Notes: a model not told the origin generated them from the letters alone. DNA of 64,000 bases from Vibrio sp. FE10 (GCF_030297155.1 NZ_AP028068.1:62001-126000); one strand, 5' to 3'; counted from the stretch's first letter, positions 44,371 through 53,741 are shown. Translations and numbers: made by a program.

Positions 44371-45153
44371 ATGAGCAAGCCTAGTCCTATCACATTAACC
44401 GTTACTCAAACCTCAACCATTACTCCAAACATGCAGCGTCTAACGCTTAGCGGTGAGGGATTAAGTAAGTATCCAACAGAATGTGCTGGCGGCTACATCA
44501 AGCTTTTATTCTCGCCATTAGGCACAACCGATTTAAGCCAACTGAGTGAAGGTGAGCGTCCAACCATGCGCACCTACACCATTCGACAATACAACCTTGT
44601 AGAAAAGTGGATTGAGGTAGATTTCGTTCGTCACATCACCACAGATTTGCAATGTGGCTTTGCCGCACGCTGGGCAATGAACGCAGAAGTGGGTGACACG
44701 ATTTCAGTGGCTGGCCCAGGTTTGATTCAAGGGCTAAATCTTGAGTCTGACTGGTTCTTCTTAGTGGCAGACATGACGTCACTGCCTGCGCTTTCTGCAA
44801 AAGTGAAAACACTTCCAGAAACAGCAACGGGCCATGCTGTCATTCAGATTAATTCGGCAGCAGATAAGCAAACACTTGAAGTCCCTCAAGGGATCAAGGT
44901 CACTTGGTTAATTGAAGATGAAACTGAAGAAACACTTTCACAGACGGTTCGCAATTCAGAATGGTTAGACGGTCAGGTTTCGATTTGGACAGCGTGTGAA
45001 TTTGAAAGCATGCGTGAACTAAGACAGTACTTCCGAAACGAAAAAGAAGTCGCCAAAGAGAACATCTACATCAGCAGTTACTGGAAACGTGGCGTGACTG
45101 AAGATGGTCACAAAGTATTGAAACAACAGGATGCTAAGGCGCTCGCTGGCTAA
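44371..45153 (+). CDS. siderophore-interacting protein (FAD-dependent ferric reductase family)
   Basis: 260 residues of the SIP/ViuB/YqjH family: FAD-binding barrel with MRTYTIRQYN (the RxYT motif) and an NAD(P)-like half (AGPGLIQGLNLESDWFFLVADMTSLPA) ending IYISSYWKRGVTEDGH. These reduce ferric siderophores in the cytoplasm to release iron. The start has AGAG nine bases upstream and a candidate Fur box precedes it. Single gene with a terminator. Confidence 0.9.
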   Translation: MSKPSPITLTVTQTSTITPNMQRLTLSGEGLSKYPTECAGGYIKLLFSPLGTTDLSQLSEGERPTMRTYTIRQYNLVEKWIEVDFVRHITTDLQCGFAARWAMNAEVGDTISVAGPGLIQGLNLESDWFFLVADMTSLPALSAKVKTLPETATGHAVIQINSAADKQTLEVPQGIKVTWLIEDETEETLSQTVRNSEWLDGQVSIWTACEFESMRELRQYFRNEKEVAKENIYISSYWKRGVTEDGHKVLKQQDAKALAG

Positions 45154-45171
45154 AGTTGATTCTCGAATCCT

Positions 45172-45213
45172 AAAACGCCCTTACCGAAATTCATCTCGTT
45201 AAGGGCGTTTTTA
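45172..45213. terminator. bidirectional terminator
   Basis: AAAACGCCCTTA / TAAGGGCGTTTTT around a 15-base loop, between the siderophore-interacting gene (+) and the EamA gene (-). Confidence 0.8.
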
Positions 45214-45257
45214 ATTCTAACGCAAAAGCTCAAACTTCCAAAACCTCAAGATGATTC

Positions 45258-46160
45258 TTAAGTCAGTGAGATAACTAAACCAACTATGATAAAAATGACG
45301 CCTACACCGCGAGTCATGTGCCACTTTTCCTTTAAAAAGTAGATCCCCATCACTACGCCGAAGATGATACTTACTTGCCTAAGTGCCACAACCAAGCTGA
45401 CGTTCTCTGTCATAGTCATCGCAAATAACACCAAACCATAAGTCGAAGCCATCATGATGCCGGCCACTGTGGCTTTCTTTCGCAGTATCCAAGCATTAGT
45501 AAACTCGATTCTTTGGTTGGTTACCAATAACCAAACACTCAGCGGAATCACAATCGCCCAAAACTGAATGCCTAAATAGAAAACCGCTGTGTGCTTATTG
45601 GTAATGCTAGGTGTGCTAATAGGCTCCAATAATAGAAGCGCCTCTTTATCAATAATGGAGTAACCCGTTGTACCTATCGCGGCGATTAACGCCCACAACA
45701 CACCAAGGTTAAGGTAAGCCTTAAGCCTCAACTCAGAGAATTGTTTAAGCGGCACAAACAAACAACCCAATGTAATCAGTGCAAATCCAATCCATTGATT
45801 CGGTGACAGTTCATAGCCAATCAATACGGTACCCAAGCCAACCATTAACACCGGTAGTGCTCGTGCCATTGGATAGATCACACCGATATCAGCTTGTTTA
45901 TAGGCAGCACCCAACCCAATCAAATAAACGATTTGGCAAATCCCACTCAAGAAAACCAATTGCCAAAATGGAAGTGAGATATTTGATAGCCCTACACTGT
46001 GAACATACCAAATCAGATATGGCGTCAATATCGCTGCGGCAGCAACCCCAGAGGCTAAGAAGAAAGACGAGCCCGATCCTTGATTAGATTTACCTAAAAC
46101 ATTCCAACCCGCATGAAGCAAAGCCGAAATGATCACGATGATGATGGCAGAGAATTCCAT
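45258..46160 (-). CDS. EamA-family transporter
   Basis: 300 residues from ATG 46160 (MEFSAIIIVIISALLHAGWNVLGK), chosen because AGGA lies five bases upstream and homologues start with this helix; the frame is open 41 codons further without a ribosome site. Ten membrane helices in two EamA halves. Lies next to the phosphonate locus on the same strand; it might export or import an amine or phosphonate, but nothing ties it to that pathway beyond position. Confidence 0.85.
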   Translation of the reverse strand: MEFSAIIIVIISALLHAGWNVLGKSNQGSGSSFFLASGVAAAAILTPYLIWYVHSVGLSNISLPFWQLVFLSGICQIVYLIGLGAAYKQADIGVIYPMARALPVLMVGLGTVLIGYELSPNQWIGFALITLGCLFVPLKQFSELRLKAYLNLGVLWALIAAIGTTGYSIIDKEALLLLEPISTPSITNKHTAVFYLGIQFWAIVIPLSVWLLVTNQRIEFTNAWILRKKATVAGIMMASTYGLVLFAMTMTENVSLVVALRQVSIIFGVVMGIYFLKEKWHMTRGVGVIFIIVGLVISLT

Positions 46161-46289
46161 TTCATTCCTAAATTGATAACTGATAAGAACAGTCGCTGAA
46201 AACAAGGGATAAAAAAGGCCTCCAGATAAGAGACCTTTGATCGTTTCACTTAGGCACGCTACAAAATTGCAGGTGCCAACCAATACGAT

Positions 46290-46372
46290 GCGCGTTCTAG
46301 CTTTATGACTAGCGTTCTAATTGGCAGGTTAGCTTTCCAACTAGCTGAGAGATTAACGTTCTAGCTGCGCGA
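46290..46372 (-). repeat. degenerate stop-anchored repeat after phnR
   Basis: Reading the minus strand, AGCTAGAACG recurs as AGCTAGTTGG, AATTAGAACG and AGCTAGAACG at irregular spacing; the first copy lies in the last codons of the phnR gene (QLER then TAA). Confidence 0.5.
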
Positions 46373-47057
46373 TTGACTCAATACTGATCGCGTCGTGACG
46401 CCAATATTCAATATCGCAGTCAATCAAATCACCGTTTTGATTGTAGTTAACACGCTCAACCACCATCGCTGGAGAGCCAGAAGTCGCACGCAGGGCTTGC
46501 GCCGTTTCACCCAATAAAGACGTTGTGCTCACGCGATAGCGGATCTTCTGATAGACCACACCAAAGTGTTCGCGGTAGATGTCAGTCAAGGATTTAGACA
46601 AATCGTAATCAAGCAAGTTAGGAAACAACTCAGGTCGAATGTAGTTCGTCACATACACAACCGGCCTGTCTTCAAGGTAACGAACTCTGTCTACTCGATA
46701 AACATCCGAAAAAGGTTGAAGCTCAAGAAGCCTAGTTGCTTCCTTGGTTGCTAACATACCTTTTGCCGCGACCAACTCTGTTTTCGGCTTACGATTCTGT
46801 GACAAAGCCATATTGGTGAAGTTTAGCGTTTGCGTTGGATCATAACGAAGCGGATCCGGTGAGATAAACCAACCACGTCGGTCTTCTCGATAAATGCGCC
46901 CTTCCGCTTCAAGTGAAGACAAAGCTTCGCGCAACGTAACTCGTGTCGTATCAAACGATTCAGCCAGCTTACGTTCTGCAGGCAGCTTCTGTCGTGGCGT
47001 TAACATCCCCGACTCTATCTGTTCTACGATGACGTCTTTAATTTTTACGTACTGCAC
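46353..47057 (-). CDS. phnR: GntR/HutC-family regulator of phosphonate genes
   Basis: 234 residues: N-terminal GntR winged HTH (VIVEQIESGMLTPRQKLPAERKLAESFDTTRVTLREALSSLEAEGRIYREDRRGWFIS) and a UTRA ligand domain (about 80-230; VYRVDRVRYLEDRPVVYVTNYI). It is the PhnR regulator of 2-aminoethylphosphonate loci, which senses a pathway compound. Third gene of the phnT-permease-phnR unit. The 12-bp palindromes before phnT, phnS and phnW have the TGGT-N4-ACCA form typical of HutC/UTRA-type operators and are likely its sites. Confidence 0.9.
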   Translation of the reverse strand: MQYVKIKDVIVEQIESGMLTPRQKLPAERKLAESFDTTRVTLREALSSLEAEGRIYREDRRGWFISPDPLRYDPTQTLNFTNMALSQNRKPKTELVAAKGMLATKEATRLLELQPFSDVYRVDRVRYLEDRPVVYVTNYIRPELFPNLLDYDLSKSLTDIYREHFGVVYQKIRYRVSTTSLLGETAQALRATSGSPAMVVERVNYNQNGDLIDCDIEYWRHDAISIESIAQLER

Positions 47058-47125
47058 TTAATTTCCTTTCATTCTTGTTCTTGTCGTCAGCCATTCCTTG
47101 GCCAACTGCAATATAAATTGGTTCG

Positions 47126-48850
47126 CTAACGTTTACGCCAAGCTTGGGTGCGCTTCTCGAATAACTTGTTGATTAACATATGAATCAACTTCGCACTTGC
47201 CGCAGATATCATGATCATCACCGCCATGGCGGCCGCTGCACCGGTCTGCCCCGCATCGTCCATGTTCAATACTGAAACTGACGCAGGTATCGTATCGGTA
47301 GAATACAAGAATACTACCGCAGATGTCGTGGTAAGTGCATTAATAAACAGGTATGTCGCAATATCTAAAATCGCAGGCAGACAAACGGGCACCGTCACCT
47401 TAAAGAACAACTTGTATTGCGGTAGGTTAACTGAGGCCGCAGTTGCTTCAATTTCGTCAGGTAACTGCTTTAATGCCGTTAACGCCGTCATGTGTCCTAC
47501 CGTGTAATAATGAACCACGGTATTGATGACCAAGAACGCCATCGTGCCATACAAGAAGTTAAGTGGGTTACTCAAGTCATTAAAGTAGAAGATATATCCC
47601 AAACCTAACACCATCCCCGGAACCGCCATCGGCACAACACTGAGCATCTGCATTGCCTGACGAACTGGACCGAACGCTCTGCCTTTCTCAATGCAGTACG
47701 CACCTAGGAAAATCAGAACCGTACCGATAATAGCAGTCCAAGCACCGAGCGTTAGAGAGTTGAAGAACGGCGTCCAACCATAGGTACTCATCTCCGCGAA
47801 ATTGTAGTTATTCAACGTGAGCGCTTTGTTCCAAGGCCAGAACGTAACCATAGAGCCGTATATCGCCATACCCAGCACGATAACCACAGCAGCAGAGATG
47901 ATGGAACAATAAAGGAAACACAAGCCATCACGCATCGTATTTGGCTCTGGTTGGTACGCGACAGATCGAGTATCAAACAAGCTCTTCTGTTTCTTTTGAA
48001 CCCAGCGATCCACGGTAAACGCGAGTAATGCTGGCAACAGCAATAAAATACTGGTCACTGCACCCATAGAGAAATTCTGTTGCCCTACCACTTGTTTAAA
48101 GATGTCAGTCGATAGAACGTTGTAGCTGCCACCAATCACCTTTGGCACACCAAAGTCACAAACCACCAGCGTAAACACTACGATCAGAGTGCTGATCAAG
48201 CCATATTTTGCCGCAGGTAATGTCACCATGAAAAAGGTTTTGAACGATGAAGTATTGAGTGCGCGTGCCGCCTCATAAAGACGCGCATCGGACGTTCTGA
48301 GTGAGGTAGTCAGAATCATCAAGGCGTGGGGAAACGTCCAGAATATTAAGCCTAATGAAATACCAATCAAGCCGTATACCGAGTTGCCCCCTAACACTTC
48401 TTTGGCGATACCTTGATTACCAAATAAGAAGATCAGACTGATCGCAGGAAGCAAAGAAGGAGCTAGAATCGGCGCTGAGCCCAACACCTGAAAAAGCCCC
48501 TTAAAAGGCATGCATGAACGAGTCAACGCATAGGCATAACCAAACGCTAATGCGCCAACGACAACCGTTACTAGCAGACCCAAAGTGAAGGTGTTACCTA
48601 CTGATTGCCAAAGGCTTTGAGAAGAAAAGTAGGTGGCGAAGTTTTGTAAACCTACAAAATCGCCATCTGCATTCTGAACGCTTTTCTTCAACATTGCCCA
48701 AAGTGGCATCAGAATGAATAGCGTCATGACTACGGACAAAAATGCCAAAAGCCCAAATAGAATTACGTTGTCTTTACTTAAGCGAGCAACGAAAGGTTGC
48801 ATTCGTCGTTGAATAAGCAGCTTAGATTCCATCATTTGAGTCAATTCCAT
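47126..48850 (-). CDS. phnU: 2-aminoethylphosphonate ABC transporter permease (fused two-domain)
   Basis: 574 residues: two binding-protein-dependent permease domains in one chain, each with six helices and an EAA-type loop (YEAARALNTSSFKTFFMVTLPAAKYG at about 190; EIEATAASVNLPQYKLFFKVTVP at about 470). This is the fused PhnU-type subunit found with phnW/phnX operons, functionally equal to a PhnU-PhnV pair. It moves AEP across the inner membrane with PhnT and PhnS. Five bases after phnT. Confidence 0.88.
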   Translation of the reverse strand: MELTQMMESKLLIQRRMQPFVARLSKDNVILFGLLAFLSVVMTLFILMPLWAMLKKSVQNADGDFVGLQNFATYFSSQSLWQSVGNTFTLGLLVTVVVGALAFGYAYALTRSCMPFKGLFQVLGSAPILAPSLLPAISLIFLFGNQGIAKEVLGGNSVYGLIGISLGLIFWTFPHALMILTTSLRTSDARLYEAARALNTSSFKTFFMVTLPAAKYGLISTLIVVFTLVVCDFGVPKVIGGSYNVLSTDIFKQVVGQQNFSMGAVTSILLLLPALLAFTVDRWVQKKQKSLFDTRSVAYQPEPNTMRDGLCFLYCSIISAAVVIVLGMAIYGSMVTFWPWNKALTLNNYNFAEMSTYGWTPFFNSLTLGAWTAIIGTVLIFLGAYCIEKGRAFGPVRQAMQMLSVVPMAVPGMVLGLGYIFYFNDLSNPLNFLYGTMAFLVINTVVHYYTVGHMTALTALKQLPDEIEATAASVNLPQYKLFFKVTVPVCLPAILDIATYLFINALTTTSAVVFLYSTDTIPASVSVLNMDDAGQTGAAAAMAVMIMISAASAKLIHMLINKLFEKRTQAWRKR

Positions 48851-48855
48851 GATTG

Positions 48856-49965
48856 TTACGCAGCCTCGTCTTTCATCGCTTGTAAGCTTTCAGAGGGATA
48901 AGCTCTCAGGCCTTCTTCATCAAACGCTACGTAACGAATATCGCTGCGACGCAGTTTCAATCGATTGAACTCTTTGACTGACACATCAACGATGATCTCT
49001 TTCGCCGTTGAATCATGTTGTAATTCGCACTCAACTCGATAGAAAGCCCCTAGGAACTCGCTCGATACGATTCTGACTGGCAAAGACTCGTTAAAACGAT
49101 CAACAAACTGAATTTGTTCTGGACGCACCGCGATATCAAAACGATCGCCATGCTTTGGGGTCATGTTATCTAGAACTGGCAACGGTAACATCGACTCAGC
49201 AATGCGTATTTTACCCTTGGCAGCAACAGAAGCTTGAATGAAGTTCATGCTACCAACGAATTCAGCGACAAAGCGGCTGACTGGGTTTTGATAGATTTCT
49301 TGCGGAGCACCCACTTGTTCGATAACACCATGATTCATGACCACAATGCGATCGGCCATGGTTAAAGCTTCATCTTGATCATGAGTCACCATGATGGTGG
49401 TGATGCCTAACTTACGCTGCAATTGACAGATCTCGTCACGCAGATGTGTTCTTACTTTCGCATCAAGCGCAGAGAGCGGTTCATCGAGGAGTAGCAAACC
49501 TGGAGACAATGCCAAGGCGCGAGCAAGAGCAACACGTTGCTGTTGTCCACCAGACAGTTGATTCGGGTATTTTTGGCCAGATGTTGGTAAGCCAATGGTT
49601 TCTAACCAAGACTCTACCGCTTCCAGAGCTTCTTTAGTCGACATCCCTTGGTTCTTCAAACCAATCGCGATGTTCTCTTCTACCGTCAGATTAGGAAACA
49701 GAGCATAAGACTGGAATACAATGCCAAAATCGCGCTTCTCAGGAGGTAGGAAGGTCGTATCCGTTCCATTTTGCTCAATCGAGCCTGAGGTCGGTAAATC
49801 CAGTCCTGCAATCGCACGTAGTAGTGTCGTTTTACCGCAGCCAGATGGGCCAAGGAAGCAAACGAACTCACCTTTATCGATCGATAGGGAGATGTCCTTT
49901 AACGCTGTAAATTGGCCAAATTGCTTTACAACGTTTTCAATATTCAAATAAGTTTGGTTGCTCAT
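48856..49965 (-). CDS. phnT: 2-aminoethylphosphonate ABC transporter ATPase
   Basis: 369 residues: nucleotide-binding domain (Walker A GPSGCGKTT, signature LSGGQQQRVALARAL, Walker B LLLDEPLSALD, switch VTHD) and a C-terminal TOBE-type regulatory domain (about 290-369). Of the spermidine/iron/AEP family; identified as PhnT by context. The 12-bp palindrome TGGTATATACCA sits 19 bases before its ATG. Confidence 0.92.
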   Translation of the reverse strand: MSNQTYLNIENVVKQFGQFTALKDISLSIDKGEFVCFLGPSGCGKTTLLRAIAGLDLPTSGSIEQNGTDTTFLPPEKRDFGIVFQSYALFPNLTVEENIAIGLKNQGMSTKEALEAVESWLETIGLPTSGQKYPNQLSGGQQQRVALARALALSPGLLLLDEPLSALDAKVRTHLRDEICQLQRKLGITTIMVTHDQDEALTMADRIVVMNHGVIEQVGAPQEIYQNPVSRFVAEFVGSMNFIQASVAAKGKIRIAESMLPLPVLDNMTPKHGDRFDIAVRPEQIQFVDRFNESLPVRIVSSEFLGAFYRVECELQHDSTAKEIIVDVSVKEFNRLKLRRSDIRYVAFDEEGLRAYPSESLQAMKDEAA

Positions 49966-49983
49966 ACTACAGCACTCTTTAAA

Positions 49984-49995
49984 TGGTATATACCA
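49984..49995. promoter_or_regulatory. candidate PhnR operator before phnT
   Basis: TGGTATATACCA, a perfect 12-bp palindrome, 19 bases upstream of the phnT start. A near-identical palindrome lies in the phnS/phnW divergent region. The form is that of HutC-family GntR regulators. Confidence 0.72.
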
Positions 49996-50263
49996 AATTT
50001 AAACTTTGAATATTGCAGTTGAGTGACAAATTTATAGAAGCTAAGTGACAGTTATATTGCAGAAATAAAATTCATTCTAGCGGAGGATGACGCGAATTAA
50101 ACAAACCCGAGTGTTCAATAACTTACAGCAAAGGGTTGCCGTTCGAGAAGTATTTAACAATAAAAGATATTTAACAATAAAGGGTATTCGACGATGAAAG
50201 CCAATGTACTTTTCACCGCCGAATATCAATGATTGCTTATGGCTATACCTCTTGCTCCTAAGC

Positions 50264-50914
50264 TCAGTGCACCGCACACCACGGAATAGAATCTGTTCGA
50301 GTGCTTAAGCGTTCATGTGGATTAACTAAGTGAGGGCGGTCAGCCAATTCATAGTGTGGTAAGTCGTTGATTGACTCGCCACCTTGCTGCTGACTAAACG
50401 CGCTATGGTACTCCCTAGCCCACTCTTTTAGGCCAACGAACTTCCCATATGGATGGTTAGGCAGACCTAAAATCTTAGCTGTATATTGACCAGACTCTTC
50501 CGTTAATTCAATGCCGACCGCATTCGGAATATTGAGCCTTTTCGCCACACATGCAGGAACGAATGAAACAACGGCAGATAAGATGACCATCGGCTGATCT
50601 TGTGTTTTTGACGACCAACTCTCACGCATAACTTGAGGGAAGATCTTGCTCAGAACTTTGCGGTCGATGCACTCCTCTAATAAATCACACACCTCTCGGT
50701 GTGTTTTATTGCTGAGTGGACGAGTAACAAACGTAAGATAAGCCTCTTCATTAAGAATCCCTTGAACATACAACGTCATCAACCGGCGTTCTTCGTTCAA
50801 AAAACTAGGATCATTAACCAAGCCTTTCTCAACCAAAAATTCGTTCCAAATCATGGCACTATTACCGTCCATGAGTGTTTCTTCTAGATCAAATACATAC
50901 AGAGGGGTCGTCAT
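50264..50914 (-). CDS. HAD-superfamily (subclass IB) protein with two Asp-to-Glu changes
   Basis: 216 residues from ATG 50914, which has GTGAG upstream; the frame opens four codons earlier with a GTG. HAD-IB layout: motif I VFDLEETL (nucleophile D9, but the second acid is E11 instead of Asp), a helical cap (about 15-100), motif II VILSAVVS, motif III lysine in YGKFVGLKEW and motif IV GGESINDLPHYELADRPHLVNPHERL (E180 in place of the usual Asp, D184 kept). Lies between the FAD oxidoreductase gene and phnT on the same strand, so a role in phosphonate or phosphate metabolism is plausible; activity is uncertain. Confidence 0.8.
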   Translation of the reverse strand: MTTPLYVFDLEETLMDGNSAMIWNEFLVEKGLVNDPSFLNEERRLMTLYVQGILNEEAYLTFVTRPLSNKTHREVCDLLEECIDRKVLSKIFPQVMRESWSSKTQDQPMVILSAVVSFVPACVAKRLNIPNAVGIELTEESGQYTAKILGLPNHPYGKFVGLKEWAREYHSAFSQQQGGESINDLPHYELADRPHLVNPHERLSTRTDSIPWCAVH

Positions 50915-51045
50915 ATCAATTCTCACTTCAAATCAAATTTCACTTCGAACTCAGCTCTTGCTTAAAAACCAACTTTGTTTCAAATCTACTGTTACTTCCA
51001 AAACGACTTAGACTTAACTGGCAATGATCAATCTAAACCACGTAT

Positions 51046-52464
51046 TTACTCCACCTTGTCGGCTTTACCTGCCGCACCCGCCAACTTTGCCAATTGCTTA
51101 TCCAGCCACAAAGGCGTGTTTCCAGAATCTTCCGCGTTCTCTTTTCTTCGTACCGCATCCCGAACCATCATGGCTCCTACCCAACGGAATGGCTCTGGTG
51201 GAAAATGCCCAAGGGGTCCTTTGGTTAACCCACAACACGTCCAAGCATTGTCGGTTCCGAGTACCATGGATGACAGAATCTTTCCGCCCATACGAGTTTG
51301 AGCAACGCCATTACCTGAGTAACCGAGCCCATAATAGATGTTGTTTTGGCCTTTTAGATTACCGAAAAATGGCAATCCTGTGACGGAACGATCTGAACCA
51401 CCCGACCAGTTGTAATCGAATTCACTTTGCTCAAGTTTAGGGAACAATTTTTGGAAGGATTGATTGAGAATCGGAAGATAATTGGAGGTTTGATTGAACA
51501 TACTTTCGACTTGATTCGCAAATGAGAATTTATTGCCGCCTTTGCCCAACATGAGCCGTCCATCTTGGGTGTCTCGGTAGTAATGAACAAAGATTCGAGA
51601 ATCGACCACCGCGGCTCCTTTCTCAGGGCCAAACTGCTTGAGCTTTTCAGGGATAGGCTTAGTGACAACCATATCTGATGAAACAACCACAATGCTGCGT
51701 TTGAACTCTTTGAAGTGATCGAGCATCCACGCATTGAGCGCCAAAATAACTTTATCGGCAAAGACAGATCCGCCCTTAGTTTGGATGCGAGCCGGAGAGC
51801 CGTAATCGAGCGAAGTCATCTCTGTGTTTTCATGAATTTCGACACCTAGATCAATAGCAACTCGGCGTAAGCCTCGAGCCAATAAAGCGGGTTGCACACT
51901 GCCCGCGGCTTCTGAGTAATAACCTTCAATATGACGATCTGACCCCGCTTTATCAGGCAATGACTGATCGCACTTCTTCCAACTATTGATACCTTGCTTG
52001 ATCAACTCATTAACGACTGGCTCCATTCCACCCTTTTGCGCTTCATTGGTCGCCGTGTAATAAGTACCGCTGCGATACAGGTGCGCATCAATATTGTGTT
52101 CGTTACAGAAAGCTTCGATCTCGTAAATGACCTTTTCAGACTCCTTAACCAGCCATTTCGCCTGCTCTCTTCCATAGAGTTTTTTCAGCGTTGGATACTT
52201 TGTCGACCACGTCAGCATACAGCCACCGTTAGCGCCAGAAGCACCGCTGCCACACAAACCTTTTTCGACCACCACAACGTGCTTTTGAGGCTGTTGCTGT
52301 TTGATTAAAATCGCCGTCCATAAACCAGTGTAACCACCGCCAACAATAGCGATATCACAGTTAACGTCTTTTTGAAGCGGTTTAGCGGATTCTAGCCCCG
52401 CGTTGATGTTGCCAAACTCCTGTTCCAATGCTTGCTTGAACCAATATGCGTAGTGCTTTTTCAT
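51046..52464 (-). CDS. FAD-dependent oxidoreductase of the phosphonate locus (PbfC/PbfD type)
   Basis: 472 residues of the DAO family: FAD motif CDIAIVGGGYTGLWTAILIKQQ (GxGxxG near residue 40), then CGSGASGANGG, and the C-terminal GLGYSGNGVAQT that closes over the flavin. Homologues in AEP clusters (named PbfC/PbfD in the literature) oxidise N-methyl-AEP, and in some cases AEP, to phosphonoacetaldehyde. That reaction feeds PhnX. The assignment rests on context and family; glycine or sarcosine oxidase activity is an alternative. Same strand as the HAD gene, 120 bases apart. Confidence 0.82.
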   Translation of the reverse strand: MKKHYAYWFKQALEQEFGNINAGLESAKPLQKDVNCDIAIVGGGYTGLWTAILIKQQQPQKHVVVVEKGLCGSGASGANGGCMLTWSTKYPTLKKLYGREQAKWLVKESEKVIYEIEAFCNEHNIDAHLYRSGTYYTATNEAQKGGMEPVVNELIKQGINSWKKCDQSLPDKAGSDRHIEGYYSEAAGSVQPALLARGLRRVAIDLGVEIHENTEMTSLDYGSPARIQTKGGSVFADKVILALNAWMLDHFKEFKRSIVVVSSDMVVTKPIPEKLKQFGPEKGAAVVDSRIFVHYYRDTQDGRLMLGKGGNKFSFANQVESMFNQTSNYLPILNQSFQKLFPKLEQSEFDYNWSGGSDRSVTGLPFFGNLKGQNNIYYGLGYSGNGVAQTRMGGKILSSMVLGTDNAWTCCGLTKGPLGHFPPEPFRWVGAMMVRDAVRRKENAEDSGNTPLWLDKQLAKLAGAAGKADKVE

Positions 52465-52504
52465 TTGTTGTACCTTACTTAAAACCTAAAGGCGTAAAAC
52501 TAAA

Positions 52505-52528
52505 AAAGGAAGACCGAAGCCTTCCTTT
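52505..52528 (-). terminator. terminator after the PhnS gene
   Basis: Stem AAAGGAAG / CTTCCTTT with an 8-base loop; on the minus strand it is followed by TTTTTTAG. It lies between the binding-protein gene and the FAD oxidoreductase gene, so it likely attenuates read-through and raises the share of PhnS mRNA. Confidence 0.75.
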
Positions 52529-52631
52529 ACTGATTTCTAACTTCTAATGAGCTGCATATCTATTGGACTACGTGTCTAATAAGCTCAGTAGATAATTAAC
52601 TAGAAGCTCATGAACTAAAAAGCTCAACAGA

Positions 52632-53642
52632 TTAAGATTTTGGCTCTGATTTAGCGTCAAACTTCTCAGACCATGTTTTCAGAACATCTGCACGTTCACT
52701 GCCCATACGAGCGAAGTCCATTTTTGCCATGTTCTTCTCTACGTTCGGGAAATTCTCGGCTTTACCTGTAACATCTTGGTGGCCAACAACTGGGTACATT
52801 TCGATGTAAAGTTCATTCGCTGCTTTAGAGATAGACCAATCGATAACTCGTTGCGCTGCATCCGAAGGCTTAACAAGACCTACCGCTTCAGATTCCCAAC
52901 CGATACCTTCAGGCGTAATCACAGAAAGTGGCGCACCTTGAGTTTTTAGCTTCGCACCGCGGCTCGCCATAGAAATACCGATAGCCACTTCACCCATACC
53001 GGCTTGAACACATGGCTTCGAACCTGAGTGCGTGTAATGAGCAATGTTTTGGTCTAGCTTCTGCATGTAGTTCCAACCTTGGTCTTCGCCCATGTTCTGT
53101 AACCAAGCTGAAACCTGCATGTAGCCCGTACCAGAAGACGCTGGGTTTGGCATCGCAATGTGGCCTTTATAGATAGGCTTCGTTAGGTCATCCCAAGATT
53201 TAGGTGCAGGTAAGTTAAGTTGTTTGGCTACCACTTCGTTGAAACAAACTGCATTGAAGAATGCGTCATTGCCATACCAAGCTTGAGTAGATTGTGGGTC
53301 ATTAAGGTGTGCACGCAACGCTTCTACACCTTGAGGTGTGTAAGGCTTGAGAATGCCCTCTTCTTTAAGCAAAGCCATAGAAGAACCCGCAAGACCCCAT
53401 ACTACTTCTGCACGAGGGTTGTTTTTCTCAGCCAATAATTTCGCCGTCATGATCCCGGTAGAATCACGCACCCATTTGATGTTGATGTCTGGGTTTTCAC
53501 TTTCAAATGCGTTTTTGTACTTCGCTAAAATGTCAGTTTCAAAAGCGGTGTAAACCGTCACTTCCTGTGCTGCATAAGCATTACCAGCTAATAGAGTAAC
53601 TAATGCTGCAAGTGATCCTTTCATAAAACGGTTTTTCATCAT
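52632..53642 (-). CDS. phnS: 2-aminoethylphosphonate-binding periplasmic protein
   Basis: 336 residues: signal peptide (1-24, ending AYA), then a class-D-like binding fold (EVTVYTAFETDILAKYKNAFESENPDINIKWVRDSTGIMTAKLLAEK; PNPASSGTGYMQVSAWLQNMG). It is of the iron/AEP-binding group and assigned PhnS by its place between the phn transporter genes and phnW. ATG 53642 has GGAG nine bases upstream. First gene on the minus-strand side of the divergent region. Confidence 0.9.
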   Translation of the reverse strand: MMKNRFMKGSLAALVTLLAGNAYAAQEVTVYTAFETDILAKYKNAFESENPDINIKWVRDSTGIMTAKLLAEKNNPRAEVVWGLAGSSMALLKEEGILKPYTPQGVEALRAHLNDPQSTQAWYGNDAFFNAVCFNEVVAKQLNLPAPKSWDDLTKPIYKGHIAMPNPASSGTGYMQVSAWLQNMGEDQGWNYMQKLDQNIAHYTHSGSKPCVQAGMGEVAIGISMASRGAKLKTQGAPLSVITPEGIGWESEAVGLVKPSDAAQRVIDWSISKAANELYIEMYPVVGHQDVTGKAENFPNVEKNMAKMDFARMGSERADVLKTWSEKFDAKSEPKS

Positions 53643-53741
53643 TTTCTCCAGTCAGGCTCAATGCCAAGGTTAGAAGTTAGAAGCCTTAAAAAGCACCTAT
53701 ATCCATAAATTCATTTAGGTTGTTAGCACACACTCTCAACT

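Noticed and set aside
52540..52631. TGAGCTT-rich stretch after phnS as another stop-anchored array
   Set aside because: The motif recurs loosely (TGAGCTTNTTAG three times), but units are irregular and the stop codon is not part of a unit, so it was not counted.
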